Shown one piece after another: positions 1 through 8,500 of a stretch of 49,654 nt of DNA. A program made the translations under genes and the position numbers. Source of the stretch: an uncultured Bacteroidales bacterium (GTDB taxonomy: Bacteria; Bacteroidota; Bacteroidia; Bacteroidales; UBA932); the NCBI GenBank assembly GCA_900320795.1, contig ONTQ01000009.1, positions 1 through 49,654 of the forward strand. The letters run 5' to 3'. Below the pieces are notes generated by a model. The model searched no databases, had not been told where the DNA came from, and was given only the letters and a program-made list of their open reading frames with translations. Position 1 is the stretch's first letter; every line of letters starts with the position of its first letter.

Positions 1-1376
1 TTACAATTAAACGGATTGAATGTTTTCGGACCTTCTCCTATTGTTGAAGAAACTAAAGTTCCTCCGAATTTTCCGACGGGTGCTTGTGATTGAAGGTATT
101 CAATCCCGTTTAGCGTAACATTTTTAGGCATAGTATACGCGGCAGTTGCAGATTGTTGTTTATTCTTGAAATGGGATTGAATCAGTGCCAAGAGGCTGCC
201 GCCAAGGGCTACGAGGAGCAGAACGCCGAAAACGATGAGCCAGCGAAGGGCTGTCTTTTGCCTTTCCTCCGTCTCGCGAAGCGTATTCATGGCCTTTTCG
301 CTGTTGCCGTAGGCGAAGGATAATTCATCCAGGCGCATGTCATTGAGCCTGGAAATATCGGCATAGAGGGATAGGATAATCTTGGTGCCGACCCACACCG
401 TCATGTCCAAACGCTCATGGGTAATGGCCAGCTGGCGGAGGTACAGGAGTTGCTGGCGAGTCTGAAGCGAATCGATGGAAGCGGAGAAAGACCCGACCTG
501 CGCCCCGCCGATGATTTTTTCGGCACAGGAGAATAGTTCTTTTCCGCCACGGATCAGTTCAGGGAAACCCGGGTCTGCAAGGCAGGCGTCGCGGTACCGG
601 TTATAGTGGCCCCGGTCTTTGTCAAGGGCCGCCAGCTGCGCCTTATAATACAGCAGGCGAAGCGTGTCGGAATGCAGGTGGGCGCTCTCCTCCCCTTTCT
701 TGTAATAGAAGCGGGCCGAGTCGGAACCGACCGGATAAGTATCGGCCAAATCACAGCAGGTACGGGTGATGCTCTGCCGGAGGATGGTGGGGTCTGAGGT
801 GTTCCCGTAAACGCGCACCACCTCGCGGAAATGCTTGCGGGCGTTGAGGAGGTCGTCCTGGCGCATGAGGAGCATGGCCAGATAGCGCTGGCTCTGCCAG
901 AGGCCGTATTCGTCGTTGTCCTCCAGGGCCGATTCCATCATCTCGTTCATAAGTTGCTGGGCGCGGCTTTCCTGCCGGGTGTTCACATAGTAGTTCTGGA
1001 CCAGCTCGTAAGCATAGTAGTAATACTGCATGAAACCGGTCTCCCGCGAAACGGCAACGAGTTCAGCGAAGGCGCTTTCCACAGCCTGGTTGGATGCCAC
1101 GCGGTCGGTGCTGTGGCGTCCCAGCCGGCTGGCCCGCCTGAGTCTCCCAACATAATACAGGGTGCGGGCCTTCTCGTCCCCGTGCTCCCGGGCGCTCTTG
1201 AGAAGCGCCTCGTTGGCCATCTCGAACGCCTGGTTCTCCGTATTGCCCACCATTTTGTCGGCCAGTTCGAAGTAGTGATAGCACTCGTCGTGGATGGCAT
1301 AGGGGTTGTCCTGCCCCCGCGCCAGGCCGGCAGACAGGGACAGCAGGAGAACCCATATGGCTATCAGGCGGTTCAT
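1..1376 (-). CDS. TPR sensor protein paralogous to the adjacent histidine kinase; C-terminal part foreign or chimeric; 3' end outside window
   Basis: The gene starts with ATG at 1376 and stays open to base 1, so 458 codons are visible and the end is missing. It has a signal peptide, then a TPR-like helical region with motifs shared with the kinase at 1373-3316: DNPYAI near the N-terminus, FMQYYYYAYEL, and CCDLADTYPVGSDS. A membrane segment (WLIVFGVLLLVALGGSLLAL) lies near residues 378-397. In the paralogue a coiled coil and HisKA domain follow. Here the frame instead runs into AT-rich DNA from about base 180 down. That part encodes GGTLVSSTIGEGPKTFNPFN, which resembles the start of a mature family-5 ABC solute-binding protein. 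The start overlaps the kinase stop as ATGA, so the two are translationally coupled. The N-terminal part is a confident sensor paralogue. The tail may be an assembly chimera or a real fusion. Confidence 0.75.
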   Translation of the reverse strand, partial: MNRLIAIWVLLLSLSAGLARGQDNPYAIHDECYHYFELADKMVGNTENQAFEMANEALLKSAREHGDEKARTLYYVGRLRRASRLGRHSTDRVASNQAVESAFAELVAVSRETGFMQYYYYAYELVQNYYVNTRQESRAQQLMNEMMESALEDNDEYGLWQSQRYLAMLLMRQDDLLNARKHFREVVRVYGNTSDPTILRQSITRTCCDLADTYPVGSDSARFYYKKGEESAHLHSDTLRLLYYKAQLAALDKDRGHYNRYRDACLADPGFPELIRGGKELFSCAEKIIGGAQVGSFSASIDSLQTRQQLLYLRQLAITHERLDMTVWVGTKIILSLYADISRLNDMRLDELSFAYGNSEKAMNTLRETEERQKTALRWLIVFGVLLLVALGGSLLALIQSHFKNKQQSATAAYTMPKNVTLNGIEYLQSQAPVGKFGGTLVSSTIGEGPKTFNPFNC

Positions 1377-3316
1377 GCGTTCTGCGGGGGGGCGACGGGA
1401 ACCATGAAGATGAAGCGGGAACCGCCTTCGGTGTACGTGGTATCCAGGTAAACCTTGGCACCCATGCGCTGGGCGATGTCGCGACAGATACTGAGGCCGA
1501 GGCCCGTTCCCTGGACGAACTCGTTGAGTTTGGTGAAGCGGTCGAAAATCTTTTCGGCCTGGTCGGCCGGGATGCCGGGGCCGGTGTCGGTGACGGCGTA
1601 GGTCACGTAGCCGGGATTGGCCTTGAGGGAACTGGAGAGGCGAATCCAGCCCTTCTCGGTGTGCTTGCAGGCATTGGTAAGGAGGTTGATGAGAATCTGC
1701 TGCACGCGGCGGGGATCCGTGGTAAAGGTGAAAGGCTCCCCTTCTTCCGGGACATAGGACAGTTGCACGCCGGGCTGCAGCCGGTGCTCGGAGCTGGAGA
1801 TGGCCGCCTGGGCCATGAAGTCCTTCTCCCCTTGCTCGTAGGTGATGCGGTAGTTGCCGCTGTCCATGGCCGATGCGTTGAGGATGTCGTCCAGGAGCAT
1901 GGTGAGCATCTTGGTGTTGTTCACAATATGTTCCGAGAATTCCTCCTTTTCATTCGGTTCCAGCGTGCCGTCGGGCAGTGAGAGTAGTTGCGAGAAGCCC
2001 ACGATGGCATTGAGCGGAGTGCGCACCTCGTGGCTCATGTTCTGCACGAAACGGGTCTTGGCGGCATCGGCCAGACGGACCTTCTCGTTGGCTTCCTTGA
2101 GTTCCTCGATGCGCTGCAGGTCCTTTTTCTTGCTTCTCTGGAGGCTGCGGATATAGACAAAGGAGAAGGCCGCGGCGCCGGCAAAGATGATGGTGAGGAG
2201 GATGAACAGCATGTGCGAGATGCGGGAAATCTCATCTTCCTTGGTGTCCAGCTCCGCGTTCAGGGCCGCTTTCCCCATGGTGACGTCCAGTTCCGAAAGC
2301 CGGCTCTGGTTGGACCGGGAGATGATGATTTCCAGCCGGCTCACCAGCCGTTTTTCGATGGAGAAGGCAAAGTCCTTGAGGCCCAGGTTCTCGCACAGGT
2401 TGGCAATTACCTTGAGTTCCCGCACAGAATTGAGTTGGAAGATTTCGTTCTCGCGCCCCACGATGCTGCCGTCAAACACGGCATCCATGAGGCTGAAGAA
2501 CTTCTTGCCGTTCGAGGCAATCTGCGGGAAGCGGGCGTGGTTGAGGCAGAAATCGCGGTACCCGCGGTATTTTTCCTGATCCAGGTCCAGGGCGGCCAGC
2601 TTGGCTTGATAATATGTGCAGCGGAGCGTATCCAGATCCTGTTTGGCCGACTGGACAGCCTTGCTGACACAGATGCGTACGGAGTCCGAGCCGATGGGAT
2701 AGGTATCGGCCAGGTCACAGTACAGGCGGGTGGGCGACTGGCGGGAGACCGCATCGTCGTCGGTGGTATTGTAAAGGTCCAGCGCCTGGAGAATGTATTT
2801 CTTGGCACTCACGTAGTCATTCTGCTCGATATACAGCGAAGCCAGGTATTTGGCCGATGTCCAGATGCCGTAAGCGTCTCCATGCTTCAAGGCGGTCTGC
2901 TGCATTTCCTGCATCAGGGAAACGGTCCGGTAGCGCTTCTGGTTGTTGTAGTAATAGTTCTGCGCCAGTTGATAGGAATAGTAGTAATACTGCATGAAAC
3001 CCTTGTCCAGGGCCACCTGTTTCAGTTTCTCCTGGGCCTCGTCCACCAGGCGGTCGTTATCGTCACTGCTGGGAAAGCGGATCTGGTTCTTGAGCCGCTC
3101 CACATAGTACAGCGTTTCCGCCTTGGGGTCTTTTTTCGCCAGGGCCGACTGGAGCAGCAGTTCGTTCGCAGCCTGGAATCCGGGCTTTCCCACCAGTTTC
3201 TCCGACTCCTGGAAAAACGCATAGCACGTGTCGTCTATCTCATACGGATTGTTCTGGGCCGATGCCGCGAAGCACCCAGCCAGCAATGAAAACAGGATAA
3301 GCAACTTCTTTTTCAT
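1373..3316 (-). CDS. TPR-containing sensor histidine kinase
   Basis: 647 residues. There is a signal peptide at residues 1-20 (ending AASAQ), then a periplasmic TPR-like helical region to about 350 and one membrane helix at about 368-390. A short coiled coil follows, then HisKA with phospho-acceptor H429 in MSHEVRTPLN. The HATPase domain has its N box (ILINLLTNACKH, about 541-552), G1 (DTGPGIP), F box (IFDRF) and G2 (GTGLGLSICRD). All catalytic boxes are intact. No receiver domain is fused and no response regulator lies nearby, so the partner is encoded elsewhere. The gene starts 12 bases after the alkaline phosphatase stop and ends in an ATGA overlap with its paralogue. This layout suggests one transcript carrying a phosphatase and two TPR sensors. 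The signal sensed is unknown. Confidence 0.93.
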   Translation of the reverse strand: MKKKLLILFSLLAGCFAASAQNNPYEIDDTCYAFFQESEKLVGKPGFQAANELLLQSALAKKDPKAETLYYVERLKNQIRFPSSDDNDRLVDEAQEKLKQVALDKGFMQYYYYSYQLAQNYYYNNQKRYRTVSLMQEMQQTALKHGDAYGIWTSAKYLASLYIEQNDYVSAKKYILQALDLYNTTDDDAVSRQSPTRLYCDLADTYPIGSDSVRICVSKAVQSAKQDLDTLRCTYYQAKLAALDLDQEKYRGYRDFCLNHARFPQIASNGKKFFSLMDAVFDGSIVGRENEIFQLNSVRELKVIANLCENLGLKDFAFSIEKRLVSRLEIIISRSNQSRLSELDVTMGKAALNAELDTKEDEISRISHMLFILLTIIFAGAAAFSFVYIRSLQRSKKKDLQRIEELKEANEKVRLADAAKTRFVQNMSHEVRTPLNAIVGFSQLLSLPDGTLEPNEKEEFSEHIVNNTKMLTMLLDDILNASAMDSGNYRITYEQGEKDFMAQAAISSSEHRLQPGVQLSYVPEEGEPFTFTTDPRRVQQILINLLTNACKHTEKGWIRLSSSLKANPGYVTYAVTDTGPGIPADQAEKIFDRFTKLNEFVQGTGLGLSICRDIAQRMGAKVYLDTTYTEGGSRFIFMVPVAPPQNA

Positions 3317-3328
3317 GGTCTCAAATCT

Positions 3329-3346
3329 CTACCTGTCGAGGCGGCA
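3329..3346 (-). repeat. Half copy of the RAYT-linked repeat, at the end of the phosphatase gene
   Basis: Read on the minus strand, this stretch contains the left arm GCCGCCTCGACA, one base, then GTAGA. It matches the element at 43192-43243 at 19 of 20 positions. The second arm is absent. The repeat supplies the last codons and the TAG stop of the alkaline phosphatase gene. Confidence 0.6.
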
Positions 3347-4483
3347 GTGGTCAACCTGCAGGAGTTTGAGGATTTTCTGGGCCACCTGTTCGTTGCCCTG
3401 GACTCCCATGAAGTCCTGGGCGTGAGGGCCGTAGGAGAAGATGGGAACGGGCGTGGCGGTGTGCCAGGTGCTGATATAGACGCCTTCTTCGTTGCCTTTC
3501 TTGGGCTCTCCATTCCAGACAACCAGGCCGCCGGTTTCGTGGTCGGCACTGATGACAACCAGGGTGTTTCCGTCTTCATCGGCAAACTTGATGGCCTCGG
3601 CGATGGCTTTGTCGAAGTCCAGCAGTTCCTTCACGGCGCTGGGAAAGTCGTTGCCGTGGCAGGCTTTGTCGATGCGGGCACCCTCCACCATGAGGAAGAA
3701 GCCCTTGCCGTCCTTGGTGCGCTCGTTCAGGAAGTCGATGGCCTGACGGGTGGCGCGGGGCAGAAAGTCCGTACGGCCGTTCACGATGTAGCCGGTCTCC
3801 ACGGCGGGCGGCAGTACGCCGGCGCGGTCGGCCGCGGCAATCTTGGGATCGTCCAGGGAATTGACAACCGTAAACACTTTGTTCACAGCTTTCTGGGTTT
3901 CCAGCGGACGTGCTTCGAAGACTTCCTTGCTGCCGGCGGCGAAGTACTTGAGGACACTGCCGGGAAGATCGGCCCAGATTTCATCGGTCATGCGGCGGTG
4001 CTCCTGATGGGCGAAGAAGGCGGCGGGGGTAGCGCCGTTCAGGTCGTCCGTGGAGACTACGCCGGAAATGACGCCATATTTGGCAACCTGTTCCGGAATG
4101 TTGGGACGGGCACGCTTTTTCACGTCCACGCCTACAGCGTTGTTGTAGGTCTTGCAGCCGGTGGAATAGGCGGTACCGGAGGCGGCACTGTCGGTGGTGA
4201 AGGCATCGGCACTTTTGGTAGTCACCCATCCCATATGCTTGAGGTTGAAATAGGTAAGTTCTTCATTATTAGCGAAATAGCCAGCTGCAATCTGTGCCAG
4301 GCCCGTGCCGTCGCCAATCATCAGGATGACGTTCTTGGGAAGGTACTGGGCACCGTCCGAAGAATAGGTGGGATGATAGGAGCCCTGTGCAGGGACGCCT
4401 TCAATGGAACCTTTTACGATGTTCTGGGCATTCAGCGAGAATGCGGCGAAGGTGGCAACGGCCAGAAGGATAATCTTTTTCAT
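3329..4483 (-). CDS. Alkaline phosphatase (PhoA superfamily), secreted
   Basis: 384 residues with a signal peptide (MKKIILLAVATFAAFSLNAQ), so it is exported to the periplasm. The metal and nucleophile motifs are present: MIGDGTG (D58), TTDSAASGTAYSTG with nucleophile S99, RIDKACHGND, SADHETGG, and the late WHTATPVPIFSYG histidine. The length is normal for the compact Bacteroidota form. It hydrolyses phosphate monoesters; the natural substrate is not visible. The start overlaps the stop of the upstream PrsW-like gene as TAATG. The last codons (DHCRLDR and the TAG stop) come from a half copy of the inverted repeat described at 39425, 43109, 43192 and 45731, so the natural C-terminus seems to have been replaced or extended by that repeat. 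Confidence 0.93.
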   Translation of the reverse strand: MKKIILLAVATFAAFSLNAQNIVKGSIEGVPAQGSYHPTYSSDGAQYLPKNVILMIGDGTGLAQIAAGYFANNEELTYFNLKHMGWVTTKSADAFTTDSAASGTAYSTGCKTYNNAVGVDVKKRARPNIPEQVAKYGVISGVVSTDDLNGATPAAFFAHQEHRRMTDEIWADLPGSVLKYFAAGSKEVFEARPLETQKAVNKVFTVVNSLDDPKIAAADRAGVLPPAVETGYIVNGRTDFLPRATRQAIDFLNERTKDGKGFFLMVEGARIDKACHGNDFPSAVKELLDFDKAIAEAIKFADEDGNTLVVISADHETGGLVVWNGEPKKGNEEGVYISTWHTATPVPIFSYGPHAQDFMGVQGNEQVAQKILKLLQVDHCRLDR

Positions 4484-5208
4484 TATTGTTCGTCAATGGT
4501 TGTTATCGTATCAAAAGAATCTGCGTCCAGGTGCTTTTTCATGTGCTCGCGGCCCCACTTGATGAGCCAGTAGCACAGCAGCAGGATGGCGATGGCAATA
4601 GCGCCGCTCAACTCCGGCGTCACCTCCTGCGTCATGGCAATCCAGTCATACACGCCATGGCCGATGACGGGATACAGCCACATCTTGATGCCGGCGCCCG
4701 GAGCGCGGTACCGGTCGAAGTGGTTCAGGGAGTAGTAATAGCCCATGATTACGGCAAAGCCGAAGTGGGCGGGAATGGCCGTAAGGGACCGGCTGATGCC
4801 TACGGTAACCCATTGGGACCCGGCCGCAAAAAGGTACTCGATGTTCTCAAATGCCGCAAAACCCAGGCCGATGCACGCTGCGTACACGATACCGTCCATG
4901 CGCTCGTCAAAATCGGCACATTTGCGGAGGAAGAGCCACAGCAGCACCAGCTTGGCGGTCTCCTCCGGGATGGCAGCACCGAAAAAAGCGCAGCGGAGGG
5001 CATCCATATACGTGACAATCTTCTGCGGAAAAAGCCCCAGGTTCATCAAGGGCACCGAAATGAGGAGCGATGCAAAAACGGAGGCGCCGCCAAAGAAAAA
5101 CGCCTTTACAAGGTTTTTCACAGGCTCACGTTGCAGTTTGTCCTGCTGATAGGTGTAGTATAGTAGAATCAGGGCCGGCAAAATGGCCAACGCTATTACT
5201 GACAGCAT
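4483..5208 (-). CDS. PrsW-family intramembrane protease
   Basis: 241 residues with several hydrophobic helices. The PrsW family motifs are all visible: EETAK at 82-86 (EExxK), FENIE at 120-124 (FxxxE), and H184 with D188 in HGVYDW (HxxxD). A further AHFGF histidine is at 148. In Bacillus, PrsW makes a site-1 cut in an anti-sigma factor; here the target is unknown. It is the first gene of the minus-strand operon, and its TAA stop overlaps the ATG of the alkaline phosphatase (TAATG). The link to a phosphatase and two TPR sensors is suggestive of an envelope-stress or phosphate-related response, but that is inference. The start at 5208 is the first ATG before a strongly hydrophobic N-terminus. 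Confidence 0.85.
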   Translation of the reverse strand: MLSVIALAILPALILLYYTYQQDKLQREPVKNLVKAFFFGGASVFASLLISVPLMNLGLFPQKIVTYMDALRCAFFGAAIPEETAKLVLLWLFLRKCADFDERMDGIVYAACIGLGFAAFENIEYLFAAGSQWVTVGISRSLTAIPAHFGFAVIMGYYYSLNHFDRYRAPGAGIKMWLYPVIGHGVYDWIAMTQEVTPELSGAIAIAILLLCYWLIKWGREHMKKHLDADSFDTITTIDEQ

Positions 5209-5248
5209 ATCGTTTAACAGTTTTGAGCCTGCAATTTAATGATATTTT

Positions 5249-5279
5249 TTTGCAATTTCAAGAAAACTTACTACCTTTG
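5249..5279 (+). promoter_or_regulatory. Promoter of tRNA-Val
   Basis: TTTG at 5249-5252, exactly 19 bases, then TACCTTTG at 5272-5279. This matches the Bacteroidota -33/-7 promoter pattern. It sits 13 bases ahead of the tRNA 5' end. Confidence 0.8.
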
Positions 5280-5292
5280 CAATCCGCAAATC

Positions 5293-5367
5293 GGGCGGTT
5301 AGCTCAGTTGGTTCAGAGCACCTGCCTTACAAGCAGGGGGTCACTGGTTCGAATCCAGTACCGCCCA
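5293..5367 (+). tRNA. tRNA-Val (anticodon TAC)
   Basis: The 75-base cloverleaf is complete. The acceptor stem is GGGCGGT (5293-5299) with ACCGCCC (5360-5366), and the discriminator base is A. The anticodon stem is CCTGC/GCAGG around loop CTTACAA, giving anticodon TAC. The T arm is ACTGG-TTCGAAT-CCAGT. CCA is not encoded, so it is added after transcription. Confidence 0.96.
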
Positions 5368-5368
5368 C

Positions 5369-5407
5369 AAAAAAGCACCTGCAGTTTCCCCTGCAGGTGT
5401 TTTTTTT
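5369..5407 (+). terminator. Bidirectional intrinsic terminator after tRNA-Val
   Basis: A perfect 9-bp stem CACCTGCAG (5376-5384) / CTGCAGGTG (5391-5399), with a 6-base loop, is followed by eight T. On the other strand the same stem is followed by C and then six T (the A run at 5369-5374), so it may also stop transcripts coming from the macroglobulin gene. Confidence 0.85.
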
Positions 5408-5497
5408 GCCCCGCGGAGGCCCCAAAGACTGCACCCCAGGGGCAAAAACCGCTCAATTTGCCCCGCGGAGGCCCCAAAGACTGCACCCCAGGGGCAA
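5405..5497. repeat. Tandem pair of a 41-bp GC-rich repeat
   Basis: Two identical 41-base copies, at 5405-5445 and 5457-5497, are separated by 11 bases, giving a period of 52. Each copy begins TTTGCCCC and ends GGGGCAA, so each can fold back. An internal TGCACCCCAGGGGC resembles TGCACTCCAGGGGC in the spacer of the repeat at 39425. The rest of the gap to 5548 shows no gene. Confidence 0.85.
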
Positions 5498-5548
5498 CGC
5501 CAGGCCTGGTTATGTGTGGCGGCGGTGCCTGAGAGCACGAAAGTTTGG

Positions 5549-8500
5549 CTATCGGGTGGCGGAGACCAGCGGGGCGCGGTAGGCGCTGTTGGCGCGGTAG
5601 TGCGGCGCGTAGAGGGACTCGATCACGGCAACCGGTGCCACGAAAGTACCGGCCCGCTGCACGTAGAACTCCTCGGAGAGTTCCGTGTTTTCTTCCGGAT
5701 AGGAGTCGAAGTAGAACTCCGTGCAGGCGGCTTTTACGTTGCGGTAGCCCTGCGGCACGAATCCCCAGGACACGGAACGCCGGCCAAAGCCGATAAAGCC
5801 GTAACCCAGATGTCCGGACAACTGCTGTACGGGCTGCAGGGAGGCTTCCCGGCCGGCAGTCAGCTTCACGAAGCTCCGGTTCTCGGCATTCCAGATGAGG
5901 TATTTCACCAGAATCTTGTCGCCCACCTGGACAGGGTCGCCGGGATGGAGATCTACCAGGGCTCCTTCCACTTCCTTGTAGAACCTGCGCTCCACTTTGA
6001 AGCCGTTTCCACTGGCCTTCACTTCCTTAAAGGGAGCTTCATAGGTGGCCGACAGTACCAGTACCTTGGTGTTCAATACAGACTCGGGGCCGTCCAGGAT
6101 GGAGGTGATGGCGTCGATATAGGCCGGTTCGGTGTCCCAGTGCTGGGTTTCCTTCTGCAGCATGAGCCACAGGCGGATGCCATTGGCCACGGGACTGTCG
6201 GAGGAAGCCACGCGGGTAAGGAGGTCGCACAGGAGCGAATGGGCATAGGCCTCGCTCTCCATGAGCCCGCGCCAGGGCATGACGGCATTGGGATAGTACC
6301 AGCCGCCGTCCCGGTGCTCCACGGCATATTCCAGGAGCGACAGTTCATCGGCATCCATGGACTTGCGCAGGGCCGATGACAGGTTCACGCCCCAGGCTTT
6401 GGCGAGGGGAAGGCCGGCGTCCAGGGAAAGCAGGTTCTCCAGGGTCATCAGCCGACGGCTCTTCTGGAGGATCTGTCCCTTGAGACCGCGTCCGTCCTTC
6501 TTGGAGGGCGTAAGGTAATCCACCGCCCACTTCTTGAAAGCCTTTATGCGCTTCTTGCCTTCCTCCGATACCGGATTCACCTCGAAGGGGACCTCGGGAT
6601 ACAGGGAGCGGATGTAGCAATACTGTGCATCGGAAAGGGCGCCGTACCAGAAAGGACGGCTTTCATCGAACTGCTCCCGGTCCAGATACTTGACTGAAGA
6701 GGTAAGGTCGGGGGAAGCGAAGCCCCGGGCACGGAGTTTGGCCGTCCGCTCCAGGAGCACGGCGGTGATGGAAGGAGAGGATTTCATTCCCTCGAACCAG
6801 CCGAAACCGCCGTCGCCGTTGCGGCATGCCATGATTTTATCCAGCAGGGCATTCTGGTCAAGAGCGGCCATGTCGGATGCCTCCTTCTTCCGGTCCAGAA
6901 TTTCGAGCCGACTTGCCATATGGCGGATGTACCAGGCTTCCGAGAGGGAAAGCACATCCTTGCCGGAAGGCTCCACATGCGAAGGGATGGCATCGCACAC
7001 CATGTCCAGAACCGAGATTTCCTTCAGGGCGGCGGCCGATGCCGGCACATTCACGAACCGGCCCTGCAGTTCCTTCAGGAGGGCTTCACGGGACATGCCG
7101 CTCCGAAGGACGACCGAATGTGCCTCTGTGAGCACCTGGGCGGCCGGATACACCGGCACAGTCACCTGCACGGCGTCGGAGAACTCCGCCGCCTTGAAGA
7201 CGGCCTTGAGGATGAGAGATTCTCCGCTTCGCTCAGGATGACAGGAGGGGCAGGTGAGCCGGAAGGTATGGGAGAGAACTTCGCCGGGGGCCACGGTTAC
7301 GGGAACCATCTGGGACGCAGCGGGTTCCCCTTCCGCGGAAGTCACCAGCACCAGGGTGCCGGAGACGGGCTTTTCACTGTTGGAAGAGACCGTGAGTACG
7401 CAGTCGTACACGTCTCCCGCATACAGGAAGCGGGGCTCCGAAAGGGCCACCTTCACCGGCACGGACACCACCATCTCTTTCTCTACCAGGGCGTTGTGCA
7501 TTCCTTTGTCGTGGGAGAGGGCCCTTACATAATAGGTAGAGAGTTTGTCTGATGTGCGGAAACTGAATTCCAGTGTCCCGTCGGCCGATGTGAGAAGATG
7601 CGGCTGGAAGGTGAGGGCCGTGGAGAAATCGGTGCGGAGAGGCACGTCGGCCGCAGCCTCCCCGGCCGATGCGGACGCATTCCTCCCCGGCACATTGCCG
7701 GACTCCTTCATTACGGGAGCGGCGGCAGGGGCGGCATCGGCCATCATCATCTCAGATTCGAAGGCCACTCCGCCCTTGGTCATGCCGCGGTACAGGATAC
7801 GGTCCACATAAGCCTTCCCTACCCGGCCGCATTCGCTTTCCACGGACAGGTAGTCCACGGAGACATCCAGGGTGTTCACCAGCGGCCAGCCGTTGTGCTG
7901 GACGGCATCCAGGCTCTTGTCCCAGGCCGCCACCAGCACCTCGGTGGAAGGAGCGGTCCGGAGGGCGAAACTGTACAGTGCGCCCGGATAGGCCTTGTCG
8001 TGGAAACGAGTAAACTGCAGCGGCAGGCTGTAGCGGTCTTTCTCCCGGCGGAACTGCCAGTCGTAGTTCACGGCAGTCCCGTGAATGAAATAGAACACCT
8101 GCAGGCGCACGGCATCAGGATAAGACTCCCTGTATTCAAAAGAGAGGTCTTCGATGGTGCCGTCGGCCACCTCCAACTTCCTGGATTCCAGCACCTGGCG
8201 GCCTTCTCCGTACAGGAGCACAAGGGCATACGCCTTTCCTTCGGAAGTGCCCATCCGGGCCGATATCGGCGCACCGGCAGCCACGGTGAGCGGCCCGGGG
8301 ATGAACACCCGGCTCACCTGCGGCATCAGGGTCTTTTCGGCCTCCGGAATGCAGTAGAAGTAGAAACTGCGCGCCCTGGAAATACGACGGCCGTCCTTTG
8401 CCGCCACCTCCACCAGCGTCTCCAGTTTATAGAATCCGCCGCCGGGCAGGTCGAAGGAAAGGTCCTTTCCGGACGGGGTTTCTCCGGTAGCAAGGACGGT

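Noticed and set aside
5516-6379. Plus-strand reading frame over the end of the macroglobulin gene
   Set aside because: Low-complexity shadow of a real gene; no motif.
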